A stretch of 64,000 nucleotides of DNA from Bacillus sp. FJAT-18017 (GCF_001278805.1 NZ_CP012602.1:2758001-2822000); one strand, 5' to 3'. Positions 27,284 to 36,526 are shown, numbered from the stretch's first letter. The notes: a model not told the origin generated them from the letters alone. Program-made: numbers and translations.

Positions 27284-29275
27284 ATGATTATTAATGAAAT
27301 ACAATTAATTAATATAGGACCCTATAGAGGTAACAACTCTATTGATTTACGTCCAAATAACGACCAGAATGTAATTTTAATTGGTGGCGAAAATGGTGCA
27401 GGAAAAACAACATTATTAAATGCAATTAAACTTGGACTTTTTGGTTCATATGTTTATGGCTTTAAAAATGACAATGCTGAGTATTTTAAGAGAGTACAAG
27501 GTTTCTTGAACCATGACGCTAAACGGAACAAGGAAAATAATTTCAGAATTAAACTCGAATTTACGGTTGTAGAAAATTTCGAAAAGACTACTTACACTTT
27601 GTATAGATACTGGAATTATAACTCCTCAAATAATTTAAAAGAACATTTTGAAGTAGTATCTAGTGGTAAGCATTACTCGGAATATGAGAGAGAATTGTTT
27701 AATTCTAAATTAAGGGAGATTATGCCTCCACAGTTACTTGATCTTTGCCTTTTTGACGGTGAGGAAATATCCAGGATTGTAAACGAAGACTTACTTTCTG
27801 ATTACCTTAAAAATTTATCTCGTGTTGTCTTTAACTTAGACTTATTTGAAACCCTAGAAGACGATCTGGAAACATACTCATCACAGACTCTCGATTTAAA
27901 AAAAATGCAATCATCCGAAAAAGAATTATACAATTTGAATTTAAAAGAGAAAGATCAAAAAGCAAATGTTTTTTCTCTTCAAAAAGAAATAGACTCTCTA
28001 CTGACCCATAAGCAAGAAATTCAAGATGAATATCAAGTACTAAAAAACGATTTCGAAAGCTACGGTGGACTTGTTAAAAAAGAGAGAGATGAGCTTTTAA
28101 CGAAGATTAATAAAATTGAGCACATTAGAAAACAAAACTCAGAAAAAATTAGAAACTTTGTATCTAATCTTCTCCCCTTCTATCTTTTAGAAAATTTGCT
28201 CAAAGAAACTAAAGAACAAATTCATGATGAAGAAGCTTTCCAATTATATAGGCAACTTGATAAAAAACTTACTGATACAGCACTAAACCAATTACTTAAA
28301 CCTATAACTGCTATATCTGCTGAATCAACAATGAAAGAAGCTTTTAGGGCTCAGTTACTTAATTTAGTTAAACCCGATCAAAATCTATTACAAATACATG
28401 GGGCATCTCCTTCTGAAAGTAGCCTTGTTGAAAATTTAGCTAATAAGATAGCAAGTAATAGTTCTAATAGCATTATTACATTAATTGAAGAAAATAAAGA
28501 ACTTCTTCAGAATTTGCAGGAGCTTAAAGCAAAAATAAAAATTAATGATACAACAAATGAATTCAGTGATATGTTAATTAAAATTGAAGCCAACCAGAAA
28601 GCTTTAGCTGAATTAGAGTCAAAAATACAAGAAGCTAAACTCAAATTAAATCACTCTTTAAAAGAGTTGCAGGATACGGTAACCGCAATAGAAAAAATTC
28701 AAAGTGTTTTAAGAGATAGTGATAAAACAAAAAGTTCTTTCACAGAATCACAAAAAATAATAGCATTTAGCCGCCGATTTAGGGAAGTTCAATTAAAGAA
28801 AAAGCTTCAGGAAGTTCAAATCGAGGCTACTTCTATGCTAAAAAGAATTTTCAGGAAACATAATTATGTTTCTTCAATTCAAATAGATAGCGATACGTAT
28901 AATGTTGTACTATTAGATTCTCAAAAAGAACACATTGAAAAAGCAACACTATCCGCAGGTGAAAAAGAAATACTATTGATTTCACTAATTTGGGCAATAT
29001 TTAAATGTTCAGGAAGAAAAGTTCCATTTATTTTTGATACGCTATTGGGCCGTTTAGATAGAACTCATAAAGCGGGTGTATTAAAAGAATTTATTCCCAA
29101 TAGTGGTAAACAAGCTATCATTTTATCAACTGATAGTGAAATAGATGAACATCATTATGACTTGTTAAAGGAACATATTGCCAAAGAGTATGTACTTAAA
29201 TTTAATGTACATAGAAAAGAAACTTTGGTATTAGATCACTACTTTTCATTTAATAAGGTGGAAGCTAAACTATGA
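27284..29275 (+). CDS. dndD: DNA sulfur modification ATPase DndD
   Basis: 663 aa from the ATG at 27284 (AGAGG site 7 bases upstream; a TTG two codons earlier is less likely). SMC/Rad50-like ATPase: Walker A GGENGAGKTT (34-43), LFDGEEI near residue 157, a long coiled coil (about 200-520), a LSAGEKE signature, Walker B FIFDTLLGRLD and IILSTDSEI. DndD provides ATPase activity needed for sulfur insertion, perhaps by nicking or opening DNA. It overlaps dndE by 4 bp (ATGA). One of three DndD-like ATPases in this island, and the only one in an operon with dndB and dndC. Confidence 0.95.
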   Translation: MIINEIQLINIGPYRGNNSIDLRPNNDQNVILIGGENGAGKTTLLNAIKLGLFGSYVYGFKNDNAEYFKRVQGFLNHDAKRNKENNFRIKLEFTVVENFEKTTYTLYRYWNYNSSNNLKEHFEVVSSGKHYSEYERELFNSKLREIMPPQLLDLCLFDGEEISRIVNEDLLSDYLKNLSRVVFNLDLFETLEDDLETYSSQTLDLKKMQSSEKELYNLNLKEKDQKANVFSLQKEIDSLLTHKQEIQDEYQVLKNDFESYGGLVKKERDELLTKINKIEHIRKQNSEKIRNFVSNLLPFYLLENLLKETKEQIHDEEAFQLYRQLDKKLTDTALNQLLKPITAISAESTMKEAFRAQLLNLVKPDQNLLQIHGASPSESSLVENLANKIASNSSNSIITLIEENKELLQNLQELKAKIKINDTTNEFSDMLIKIEANQKALAELESKIQEAKLKLNHSLKELQDTVTAIEKIQSVLRDSDKTKSSFTESQKIIAFSRRFREVQLKKKLQEVQIEATSMLKRIFRKHNYVSSIQIDSDTYNVVLLDSQKEHIEKATLSAGEKEILLISLIWAIFKCSGRKVPFIFDTLLGRLDRTHKAGVLKEFIPNSGKQAIILSTDSEIDEHHYDLLKEHIAKEYVLKFNVHRKETLVLDHYFSFNKVEAKL

Positions 29276-29643
29276 ATTTTCGATTAAAAACCTCCAAGGT
29301 CACAGGTGAAAAACTAGTAGGACTTCAGTCTACTACCGGCTTAACTTGGAATATATTATCACGGCTAGCAATTTCACTCTCTTTACGAGAACCCTCCAAA
29401 CCCGAGCTAGTGGAAGATAAAAGTGGTTTAGAAATACACCGTAATGCACTAACTGGTGAGAATGACTATATATATAAAGCTCTAATTAGACAACATGCTA
29501 AACGGCATGTTCCTGAAGAAGAATATTTTCCCGACCTCTTTAATGCCCATATTGAAAGAGGTATTGTCTTACTTGAAAATGAGTATAAACACGCTGGGAA
29601 CTATGAAAAATTACTAATGAATTTACTTAAAATTGAAGATTAG
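29272..29643 (+). CDS. dndE: DNA sulfur modification protein DndE
   Basis: 123 aa with the canonical DndE N-terminus (FRLKTSKVTGEKLVGLQ, then TGLTWNILSRLAISLSL). The ATG overlaps the dndD stop. DndE forms a compact helical oligomer that binds nicked duplex DNA and is required for phosphorothioation. The C-terminal half (HIERGIVLLENEY) is typical. Compare the divergent second copy at 15031-15396, which lacks the TGLTW motif. Confidence 0.93.
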   Translation: MNFRLKTSKVTGEKLVGLQSTTGLTWNILSRLAISLSLREPSKPELVEDKSGLEIHRNALTGENDYIYKALIRQHAKRHVPEEEYFPDLFNAHIERGIVLLENEYKHAGNYEKLLMNLLKIED

Positions 29644-29651
29644 GTGATTTT

Positions 29652-30770
29652 ATGCTTTATTTAGACAATAGCGCGACCACACCTGTTCATCCAGAAGTGA
29701 AAAATGCAATGCTCCCCTACCTTATGGAGGAGTTTGGAAACCCATCAAGTAAATATTATTCTGTTGCTGAGAATGCAAAAAATGCAGTAAAAGAAGCAAG
29801 AGCCCATCTTGCTTCTTTACTTGGCTGTTCAGAAAACGAAATTATCTTTACAAGCGGATCTACAGAGAGCAACAATATGATTTTAAAGGGTGTTGCTGAA
29901 GAGTACTCCAATAAAGGAAATCATATAATTACTTCAAAAGTGGAACACCCTTCTGTTCTAGAAACTTGTAAATATTTAGAGCAAAAAGGATACGAAGTTA
30001 CATATCTGGATGTAGATAAATTCGGAAGAATAAGTCCTGAAACTTTGTTTAATGAGATTAAAGAGAATACCATTCTTGTCTCTATTATTTGGGGAAATAA
30101 TGAGCTTGGGTCATTAAATGATATGGAACAAATAGCTCAAGTTTGTAATGAGAAAAACGTTTTTCTTCACACTGATGCAACACAAATCGTAGGAAAAGTT
30201 GATTTCTCTCTCTTTTCTTTACCTGGAGTTACCTTTTTATCTTGTTCAGCACATAAATTTCATGGACCTAAAGGGATTGGGGCTACTTTTATACGTCAAG
30301 ACAAATATGGTATATTAACCAAGATTACTCCCCTACTTCATGGCGGTGGCCACGAGCAAGGGATTAGAAGCGGAACTTTAGCTGTTCATAATATTGTTGG
30401 GATGGGGAAAGCGGCGGAAATTTCCTTCTCAAAACTTAAAGAAAACATCGAAAAAACATTGGATCTTGAGTTGTATTTAACATCCCTTTTAAAAGAAAAA
30501 TTCGGAGATAATATTTCATTTAATAATGATTCAACAAAAAAGATCCCTGGTATCCTTAGCGTATTATTCAGAGGAGTAAACAATGAGTTACTAGTTAAAG
30601 CGCTCGCACCTACTGTTGCAGCTTCAACTGGGTCGGCTTGTAGTTCGAGTAAGCCATCTCACGTATTAGAAGCAATAGGTCTTAATACTGAGGATATTCG
30701 TTCAACCATACGTTTCTCACTATCTGCTCAAGTTACAAAGCATGATTTAAATATATTTAATACATTATAG
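29652..30770 (+). CDS. dndA: Cysteine desulfurase DndA (IscS/NifS-like)
   Basis: 372 aa, class V PLP enzyme. YLDNSATTPVHPEV start, PLP lysine K202 in SAHKFHGPKG, active-site Cys C330 in STGSACSSS. It takes sulfur from L-cysteine and passes it to DndC. It begins 9 bp after dndE (GGTGAT site), so it is the last gene of the operon. In many other hosts dndA is divergent or replaced by a remote iscS. The catalytic residues are complete, so the cluster should be self-sufficient for sulfur supply. Confidence 0.93.
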   Translation: MLYLDNSATTPVHPEVKNAMLPYLMEEFGNPSSKYYSVAENAKNAVKEARAHLASLLGCSENEIIFTSGSTESNNMILKGVAEEYSNKGNHIITSKVEHPSVLETCKYLEQKGYEVTYLDVDKFGRISPETLFNEIKENTILVSIIWGNNELGSLNDMEQIAQVCNEKNVFLHTDATQIVGKVDFSLFSLPGVTFLSCSAHKFHGPKGIGATFIRQDKYGILTKITPLLHGGGHEQGIRSGTLAVHNIVGMGKAAEISFSKLKENIEKTLDLELYLTSLLKEKFGDNISFNNDSTKKIPGILSVLFRGVNNELLVKALAPTVAASTGSACSSSKPSHVLEAIGLNTEDIRSTIRFSLSAQVTKHDLNIFNTL

Positions 30771-30880
30771 TTTATAAACATTGATATGGTTTTTTATTAG
30801 CCACCTTTGCCTACGGCAATCTGCCATATTTTTAGTATCGTTTGCAAGATTCTGTTTCATCTTCTTGAAATAAGAAAAAC

Positions 30881-30920
30881 AAAAAGCTCCTCTACAATAA
30901 ACTATTGTGAGGAGTTTTTT
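30881..30920. terminator. Bidirectional terminator between dnd operon and opposing operon
   Basis: A long imperfect hairpin (AAAAAGCTCCTC-T-ACAATA / TATTGTGAGGAGTTTTTT) has T tracts on both strands. It closes dndBCDEA on + and the five-gene effector operon on -. Confidence 0.85.
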
Positions 30921-30987
30921 AATACCATTTTGTCCACTAACCAATTGATAATATATCAATAGAATAAGAGAACATTATTGTCCTCAT

Positions 30988-31710
30988 TTAGTTATTAAAA
31001 AACTTATTCAATGCCAAGTCTATCACCTTAGAGGTAGATGTCTCAAATGCATCAGAATACTCAATGAGTTGTTGAAAAAGGGTTTTATTTAACCTTATTT
31101 TCAATTCATAATTTGTTTCTGACTCGTTTTTTTCTTGCCACTCACGAATTATTTGTTTTAAAGTCTTTATTTCCTCTGGTTTTAGATTAACTATACTTTG
31201 AGTTTCATCTTTTAAAACATTATCTTTACTAATTAAGTTTTTATCTAGACTTTTATTTCTCTTTAAAGAACTTGTTTCTACAATAATTCTATTGCTGGCT
31301 TTATCACTTATATTATTGGTCTCAACTTTTCTTTTCCATTTTTGTTCATTATTATCATAAAAAAATCCTTCATCTTTAATTCGCTTTTTTAACTTACCTA
31401 GGAATTTACTTTTACTAATTTTTTCTGTAATCAAGAGATCTGTAATTTCTTTGAGGTATTTACCTAAAGATAAATATTCATACACTTTTTGCATTACTAC
31501 TTTATCTGAATGATTTGACCACATTTCGAAATAGGTGTTATAGTTTTTTAATTTTTTTCCACTTTTATCTATTTTAGTTGAATATAAATATACATCTTTG
31601 GGAACATTATATTTTATTTTAATTTCCGTAACAGATTTGATTATTTCTTCTTTTTGAGCCTCATTTTCCCTTTTTTTCATATGTTCATTAACTAAATTCA
31701 GAATATCCAC
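30988..31710 (-). CDS. Hypothetical protein with ribbon-helix-helix-like C-terminus
   Basis: 240 aa, highly charged (K/E/N-rich). The GTG start lies about 12 bases after AAAGGAG with a 7-T run between, so the start is uncertain. The last 45 residues (YELKIRLNKTLFQQLIEYS.., STSKVIDLALNKFF) look like a ribbon-helix-helix DNA-binding fold: a beta strand then two helices. Last gene of the PLD-helicase / DndD-like operon and convergent with dndA. It may regulate the operon or bind DNA for the effector. The middle region has no recognisable domain. Confidence 0.6.
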   Translation of the reverse strand: MDILNLVNEHMKKRENEAQKEEIIKSVTEIKIKYNVPKDVYLYSTKIDKSGKKLKNYNTYFEMWSNHSDKVVMQKVYEYLSLGKYLKEITDLLITEKISKSKFLGKLKKRIKDEGFFYDNNEQKWKRKVETNNISDKASNRIIVETSSLKRNKSLDKNLISKDNVLKDETQSIVNLKPEEIKTLKQIIREWQEKNESETNYELKIRLNKTLFQQLIEYSDAFETSTSKVIDLALNKFFNN

Positions 31711-31743
31711 AAAAAAATACCATCTCCTTTAAATCCTACGTTG

Positions 31744-32217
31744 TTACCAACTTAAACCTCCTCCAAGTCCTTCCATTATTTTTTGGAGGTTTTGTTCCCT
31801 TTCATCCATTTCGTTTCTTGAATCGTAAATATATTCGTATAATACATCATTGGCATTTCTGGGTGATTGGAGTAAGTTATAAATATAAGAAACACCATCT
31901 GCTGCAAACTCTTCAAAAATGGTGAGCTTTATGTCATGAGTTTCATCGTTGTCTCTAAGCAGCGTTAAATCCTTTGAATCTAGTATTGCAATAGCTGTAA
32001 TTACAGTATAATCAGTGTCCATATTAAATACAGACCATGCAATACCCTCCGCTGTATCTTTAAATGTTTTTTTCTTATTTCTTTTAAAACCGATTACACC
32101 TGCCAACATAAAAAGATCCTTATAACTATCAAAAGCACCTATTGGTAAATCAGTGCCCGTAAGCTTTTTATAAATTTCTTCTTGTTCCTTTGGTCTTCTG
32201 ATACGTCGTTTTGCCAA
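31744..32217 (-). CDS. Probable Dnd system-associated protein 4
   Basis: 157 aa beginning MAKRRIRRPKEQEEIY, with a central YKDLFMLAGVIGFKRNKK motif, an acidic helix (LTIFEEFAADGVSYIYNLL) and a Gly-rich tail. It starts directly behind the DndD/Rad50-like ATPase gene (1-bp gap) and is probably translationally coupled. It fits, from memory, the small Dnd-associated family 4 found with phosphorothioation-linked helicases and ATPases. No catalytic motif is visible, so it is likely a structural or adaptor subunit of the ATPase. Confidence 0.65.
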   Translation of the reverse strand: MAKRRIRRPKEQEEIYKKLTGTDLPIGAFDSYKDLFMLAGVIGFKRNKKKTFKDTAEGIAWSVFNMDTDYTVITAIAILDSKDLTLLRDNDETHDIKLTIFEEFAADGVSYIYNLLQSPRNANDVLYEYIYDSRNEMDEREQNLQKIMEGLGGGLSW

Positions 32218-32218
32218 T

Positions 32219-34204
32219 TTACTTCACCTCAATAACTTCTGTATATTCATATGGCTGGTCTGAGTTATGTCTTGGATCATTATATTGAAGTCTATATTCT
32301 TTCCCGATAGAGTTTGAGAGCTGCTCCTCTACCTCCCCACGCCATTGGGAAGTAGATACAATAACAACAACTTGATCAGCAAGTTTAGGTATTCCCTGAG
32401 CGACTCTCCTTCTATGATCCGAATCCAAAGAGCCAAATGGTGAATCCATAACAAGTGGATAAATGCCTCCTTCGTTAAAGGCCTGCTTTTCTTTTGATTT
32501 ATACTGTTCTCGCGCAATATCTACTATTGCACCAATAAACGATAAACTGGTGATTTGTCGTTCTCCCTGGGACATAGCAACTTCTTCATTTTGATTATTG
32601 ATAACTTTTAACTCATAATCAGGTGATACTGCCACATTATAACCTTTTCTCAAAAATTCTGAATAAACTTTCGAAATTCTTTCTTGCAAACGGTCCCTCA
32701 CCATAACTTCTTGAACTTCATAAATTTGTTTAAAGACATTTTCCGCAGTCAAACAAGCCTCTATTCTCTCCTTTGTTAACCTGTCCTCTTCTTGTAGAGA
32801 TTGAATTTTACTTTGTTCCTTTTCTTTTTCTAGAAGTTCTTTTTCTATTTTCTTAAGCTCATAGTCAATTTGTCCAATTTTTCTATTAAAATCAGCAGTC
32901 TGTTGTTCAATTTCTTTACGTTTATTTTCTAAAGAGGCAACCTTTTCGGAATTCTTATCTGTTAGTTTGGTTGAAATTTCATCTAATTGTTCTGTGAGCT
33001 TTGTTATCGAATCTAGTGTTTCAACTTCTAATTCCTTAAACCTTTTCATTTCGTTGTATATGCCTTTTCTTTTTTCATCTACAACTTTCAAACTTCCTGC
33101 CATATCTAAAGCATTTCCATGTATATCTTCATTTTGAACCTGTTTTTTAAGATCTAAGACATGTTCCAAATGAATAGAACTCGTAGATAAATCTTGACCA
33201 CATATGCATTTTCCACGTTCAATTAAAGCATTAATAATAGATTCTTTTACAAAGATACTTGTATTTTTCTCTGACTCTCCCTTAATTAATTCTAAAGTCT
33301 GTTTCACAATGTTAGATGTGAACCCTAAATACCCGTATCTGCTAACAAAATATTTGAGTTTATCTTTAGTTTCTTTAAGGAACTCTTCCTTATTACGCTT
33401 TAGTTCTTCTTTTTCTTCTCGTTCTTTTTGAAGTATCTTTGATTCTTCAATTGACTTTAATCTAGATTCTATGTCTTGTTTTTCAGAATGTAAAGCGGTT
33501 AAATTTCCTTCAAATATGATTGCTCTTTCTTTTAAATGGTCGCGCTCCTGCTCAAGTGTCTCAATATCATTTATTATTTTGTTGGTTTCTACATTTCCAT
33601 TTTTCTTTAAATCACTTCTGAACTTTTTCCTTGCAGCTTCCGTGTGCAAAATACTCCTTTCCAATATCTCGAGGCCCATCATAAGCTTTATTGCTGACTT
33701 GATATCCTTTGAACCTTCTTGTTTTGAAAGGTTATCAATCCTTTCTCCATCAAAAAAGAAATATGTTCTTAAATCATTGGGAAGTAGTTGGTCGATTCTA
33801 TTCTGCACATTATCTTCTTCTTTGCAATTTCCGGATGAATCAATGATTTGCATTTTTATTTGAGGTTCTAAATATGTATTTCCATTTTTATTTTTTTCCA
33901 TTTGAATCGACCTTGTAATTATATAATCAATGTTGTCTTGTTTAAATTCTATTTCTACAATAGCTGCCACACGTTCTCCATTCGGAGTAATGCTTATTGC
34001 ATAATCATTAATAATTTTATTTGGGTTTGGTAAATCATTCTCCCCATATAAACACCAGTTAAAAGAGTTTAATAAAGCTGTTTTTCCAGACCCATTTTCA
34101 CCATGAATGATTGTCACATTCTTAGATGAGGATTGTGAAAAAGATATTTTCTGTTCACCAAAATACTGACGAAAATTAACTAACCTAATTGATTGAAGTA
34201 TCAT
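32219..34204 (-). CDS. DndD/Rad50-like SMC ATPase, third copy
   Basis: 661 aa. Walker A HGENGSGKT (34-42), the family motif FFDGERI (about residue 160), coiled coils flanking a CICGQDL turn (about 340-346) that resembles a Rad50-type hook but with CxC spacing, SQGERQ signature, Walker B LVMDSPFGSLD and a VIVST switch. Likely ATP-dependent DNA binding or gating. It sits between a 58-aa gene (2-bp gap) and the Dnd-associated protein 4 gene, in the operon led by the PLD-helicase. Hence a candidate component of a phosphorothioation-linked restriction complex, distinct from DptFGH. Confidence 0.82.
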   Translation of the reverse strand: MILQSIRLVNFRQYFGEQKISFSQSSSKNVTIIHGENGSGKTALLNSFNWCLYGENDLPNPNKIINDYAISITPNGERVAAIVEIEFKQDNIDYIITRSIQMEKNKNGNTYLEPQIKMQIIDSSGNCKEEDNVQNRIDQLLPNDLRTYFFFDGERIDNLSKQEGSKDIKSAIKLMMGLEILERSILHTEAARKKFRSDLKKNGNVETNKIINDIETLEQERDHLKERAIIFEGNLTALHSEKQDIESRLKSIEESKILQKEREEKEELKRNKEEFLKETKDKLKYFVSRYGYLGFTSNIVKQTLELIKGESEKNTSIFVKESIINALIERGKCICGQDLSTSSIHLEHVLDLKKQVQNEDIHGNALDMAGSLKVVDEKRKGIYNEMKRFKELEVETLDSITKLTEQLDEISTKLTDKNSEKVASLENKRKEIEQQTADFNRKIGQIDYELKKIEKELLEKEKEQSKIQSLQEEDRLTKERIEACLTAENVFKQIYEVQEVMVRDRLQERISKVYSEFLRKGYNVAVSPDYELKVINNQNEEVAMSQGERQITSLSFIGAIVDIAREQYKSKEKQAFNEGGIYPLVMDSPFGSLDSDHRRRVAQGIPKLADQVVVIVSTSQWRGEVEEQLSNSIGKEYRLQYNDPRHNSDQPYEYTEVIEVK

Positions 34205-34206
34205 TT

Positions 34207-34383
34207 TTACTTAACCCTTTCTTTAAAAATATCGGTTATATCCCTTATTATAGTACTTCCTTGTAAAGTCTTTCGATGAAGTACTTTTTTCTCTTCTTGG
34301 AGTATACTAGCTACCATTTTTAAGTCTCGTTCAGAAAGCGTTGACAGAATTTCATTTATTTTTTCCTTCATTTTTTCATCCAT
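34207..34383 (-). CDS. 58-aa helical protein
   Basis: ATG at 34383 with GAGAGGAA about 9 bases upstream; the stop lies 2 bp before the ATPase start. Sequence is charged and helical (MDEKMKEKINEILSTLSE.., LKMVASILQEEKKV), with no membrane or Cys motif. Position between the helicase (22-bp gap) and the ATPase, good ribosome site and tight spacing argue it is real. A parallel small protein precedes the other DndD-like gene at 12812-13006. Function unknown; perhaps an adaptor or ATPase regulator. Confidence 0.68.
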   Translation of the reverse strand: MDEKMKEKINEILSTLSERDLKMVASILQEEKKVLHRKTLQGSTIIRDITDIFKERVK

Positions 34384-34405
34384 AATTTACTTTTTCCTCT
34401 CATTT

Positions 34406-36526
34406 TTAATGGTCTAATAAGTTATATATCTTTTTGACTTGATTTATTGTTTCAGCCGCTTTAGGCCCATTTAAAGCCAGTTGAGAAAATTCAGAGAATC
34501 GATTTAACTCTCTTTTAACCATGTTTCGTTCGATATTAAAAGTTGCTGCATCTAAAATTGATACTTCTTTTAAATTCCGAGGTAGTACGAGAAAGTCATG
34601 AATGTAGGAGTAATGCTTTTTGGGATGTTTCCGTAACACACGTCCACGTCTCTGAATAAACTCTCTCGGATTAGTACTACTTGCCATAATAAAAGCAGTT
34701 TGTGTTGCGGGAACATCTACCCCTTCGTCAAGACATTTAATAGCAACAAGAGTTTGTAGCTCTCCACTTTCAAATCTTTTCAAAAGTCTCTGACGTTCTT
34801 GCTGATCTTCTCTAGAAGTAAAGGAATGGACTTTCATATTGAGATCTTTTCCTAACATACGAATAACAGCGTCTATTTGTTTTTCTCCATCTACAGAACT
34901 ATCTCCACAATACACGATATTATAACTTTCGCTTTTCTTGGTTTTCATTAATTCTTTAAGCAAAGTGAGTTTACCTCTTGCTCTGCTCATTATTCTTGCT
35001 CGTTCTATTAGTAGTCCTTGCAAGGAGTCACTAGCATTTTTAAAATCTCCATCAGAAGGATACATTCTAGCAATTTTCTTGGTAAGCTCAAAATAATGTT
35101 CACTCTCATCTTCGTCTAAGAAAACTATATGCGGATGATAAAAATATTCAGTTAGAAATTTATTTTCAATTGCCTTATCAAGACCGTATTGGAAGACTAC
35201 TTTACTCCCAAAGTATGACAAAAGATCTTCAGTTCCTTCTTCATCAAACCATCGTTGTGGAGTTGCGGATAACGCAAGCCTATACGGATAATGCATGGGC
35301 AAACACTTTTTAATATTTTTTGCACCTAAATGATGTGCTTCATCAGCAATAATCATTACTTCTCCATGGAGACTGTCTAAAAGCGCTTGCATAGGTTTGC
35401 TCATAAATGTAGAAACAGTTGTCACTAATGAAAAGTGTTGAATTATATCTGTATTAAATGCAGTAACATATTGATTCAGTCTTCCTTCCCAAAGGTTGCG
35501 TGACTGATAGGCAACAAGTGGTTTCATATTAAAAGTTCTTGCTTCGTTCTCCCATTGGTCCACTAAATGCTTATAAGGACAGACAATTATGGTTGCGAGT
35601 TTTTTTACTCTTTTTAATTTGTACAACATAGAAGCTGCAGTAAGAGCAGTGATAGTTTTACCGGTACCTGTTGCCATCTCAAGAAGACCCCTACCATTAT
35701 TCTTAAACCAACTTTCCACAGCATCTTTTTGATAGTCTCTAATTACATAATCACTTGGTATCCTTGGATAAGCTATGGGAGTGTCTTCATTTATTAGAAC
35801 CGGACTATTGGAATCCGGATCAAGTTCTGGATCAATATTTTTATAATTAAACTGTTTAAATGAAAGTATCTTTTCCTTCACAGCTTTCGGAAAATAATAC
35901 ACTTCTAAATTTTGAGTTGTGTTATCCCATAATCTATTAAAATTTATCTCTTTAGTATTAACTCTCATCTCTTCGGAGGGTTGCCAAGAACAAAAAACAT
36001 CTAAAGTTTCAAAATTTCCTAAAAGTCCACCCTCTGTCTCATTTGATGATCCAGTGAAGGCTATTTTATTTCCTTCCCAATCCTCCATTAACCCTAACTT
36101 TTCGTGATATATCCCCTTGCGTATATTATTTTTGGTAACGGCTATTTTTATATCCAGTTGGTTTTTTTCTATAAGCCAAGCCAAGTAATTAAGACGTTCA
36201 CTCTCTATTAGGGTTTCAGGATCTTTAATTTCTCTCAATAAAGAGTTCTCAATGACTTCGTCTCTTGATTTGTATCCTTTTTTAATTGCATCTACATCTT
36301 CTTCTGTAAGATAAGGTGATGCTATTAAACGCATTTTCCCACCTCGGTTAATTAGTTGACCTAACCCTTTTGCTGCAAGTACTAATGAATGACTAGTAAA
36401 ATAGCCAACCGCTCTACTATAAATCTTAGTTTCTGAAAGGACCGGTATATAAAAATCATTAATAATACTTCCGTGTTCGTTATCAGAACGGTATTGAAAT
36501 GAAATATCTAACTCTTTGAATCCCAT
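34406..36526 (-). CDS. PLD-family nuclease / SF2 helicase, Dnd-linked restriction enzyme
   Basis: 706 aa. An N-terminal phospholipase-D-type nuclease domain (about 1-215) has one HKD motif, YHEKLGLMED (H141, K143) followed by TGSSNETEGG. A DEAD/DEAH helicase core covers about 260-650: Walker A EMATGTGKT (283-291), Walker B IIADEAHH, motif III SATPQRW, motif VI-like IQRRGRVLRKH. This fits the helicase family linked to phosphorothioation-based restriction. It would translocate on DNA and cleave through a PLD dimer. First gene of a five-gene operon, ATG behind AAGGAT. Confidence 0.85.
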   Translation of the reverse strand: MGFKELDISFQYRSDNEHGSIINDFYIPVLSETKIYSRAVGYFTSHSLVLAAKGLGQLINRGGKMRLIASPYLTEEDVDAIKKGYKSRDEVIENSLLREIKDPETLIESERLNYLAWLIEKNQLDIKIAVTKNNIRKGIYHEKLGLMEDWEGNKIAFTGSSNETEGGLLGNFETLDVFCSWQPSEEMRVNTKEINFNRLWDNTTQNLEVYYFPKAVKEKILSFKQFNYKNIDPELDPDSNSPVLINEDTPIAYPRIPSDYVIRDYQKDAVESWFKNNGRGLLEMATGTGKTITALTAASMLYKLKRVKKLATIIVCPYKHLVDQWENEARTFNMKPLVAYQSRNLWEGRLNQYVTAFNTDIIQHFSLVTTVSTFMSKPMQALLDSLHGEVMIIADEAHHLGAKNIKKCLPMHYPYRLALSATPQRWFDEEGTEDLLSYFGSKVVFQYGLDKAIENKFLTEYFYHPHIVFLDEDESEHYFELTKKIARMYPSDGDFKNASDSLQGLLIERARIMSRARGKLTLLKELMKTKKSESYNIVYCGDSSVDGEKQIDAVIRMLGKDLNMKVHSFTSREDQQERQRLLKRFESGELQTLVAIKCLDEGVDVPATQTAFIMASSTNPREFIQRRGRVLRKHPKKHYSYIHDFLVLPRNLKEVSILDAATFNIERNMVKRELNRFSEFSQLALNGPKAAETINQVKKIYNLLDH

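Noticed and set aside
30765..30959. Open frame between dndA and the opposing operon
   Set aside because: It runs through the terminator hairpin and has no ribosome site.
11372..36526. Integrase, transposase, tRNA or direct-repeat ends marking a mobile island
   Set aside because: None seen at either edge; acquisition is only inferred from gene content.
11372..36526. Classical restriction-modification methyltransferase
   Set aside because: No SAM-binding methyltransferase motifs in any island gene; the modification genes are phosphorothioation enzymes.
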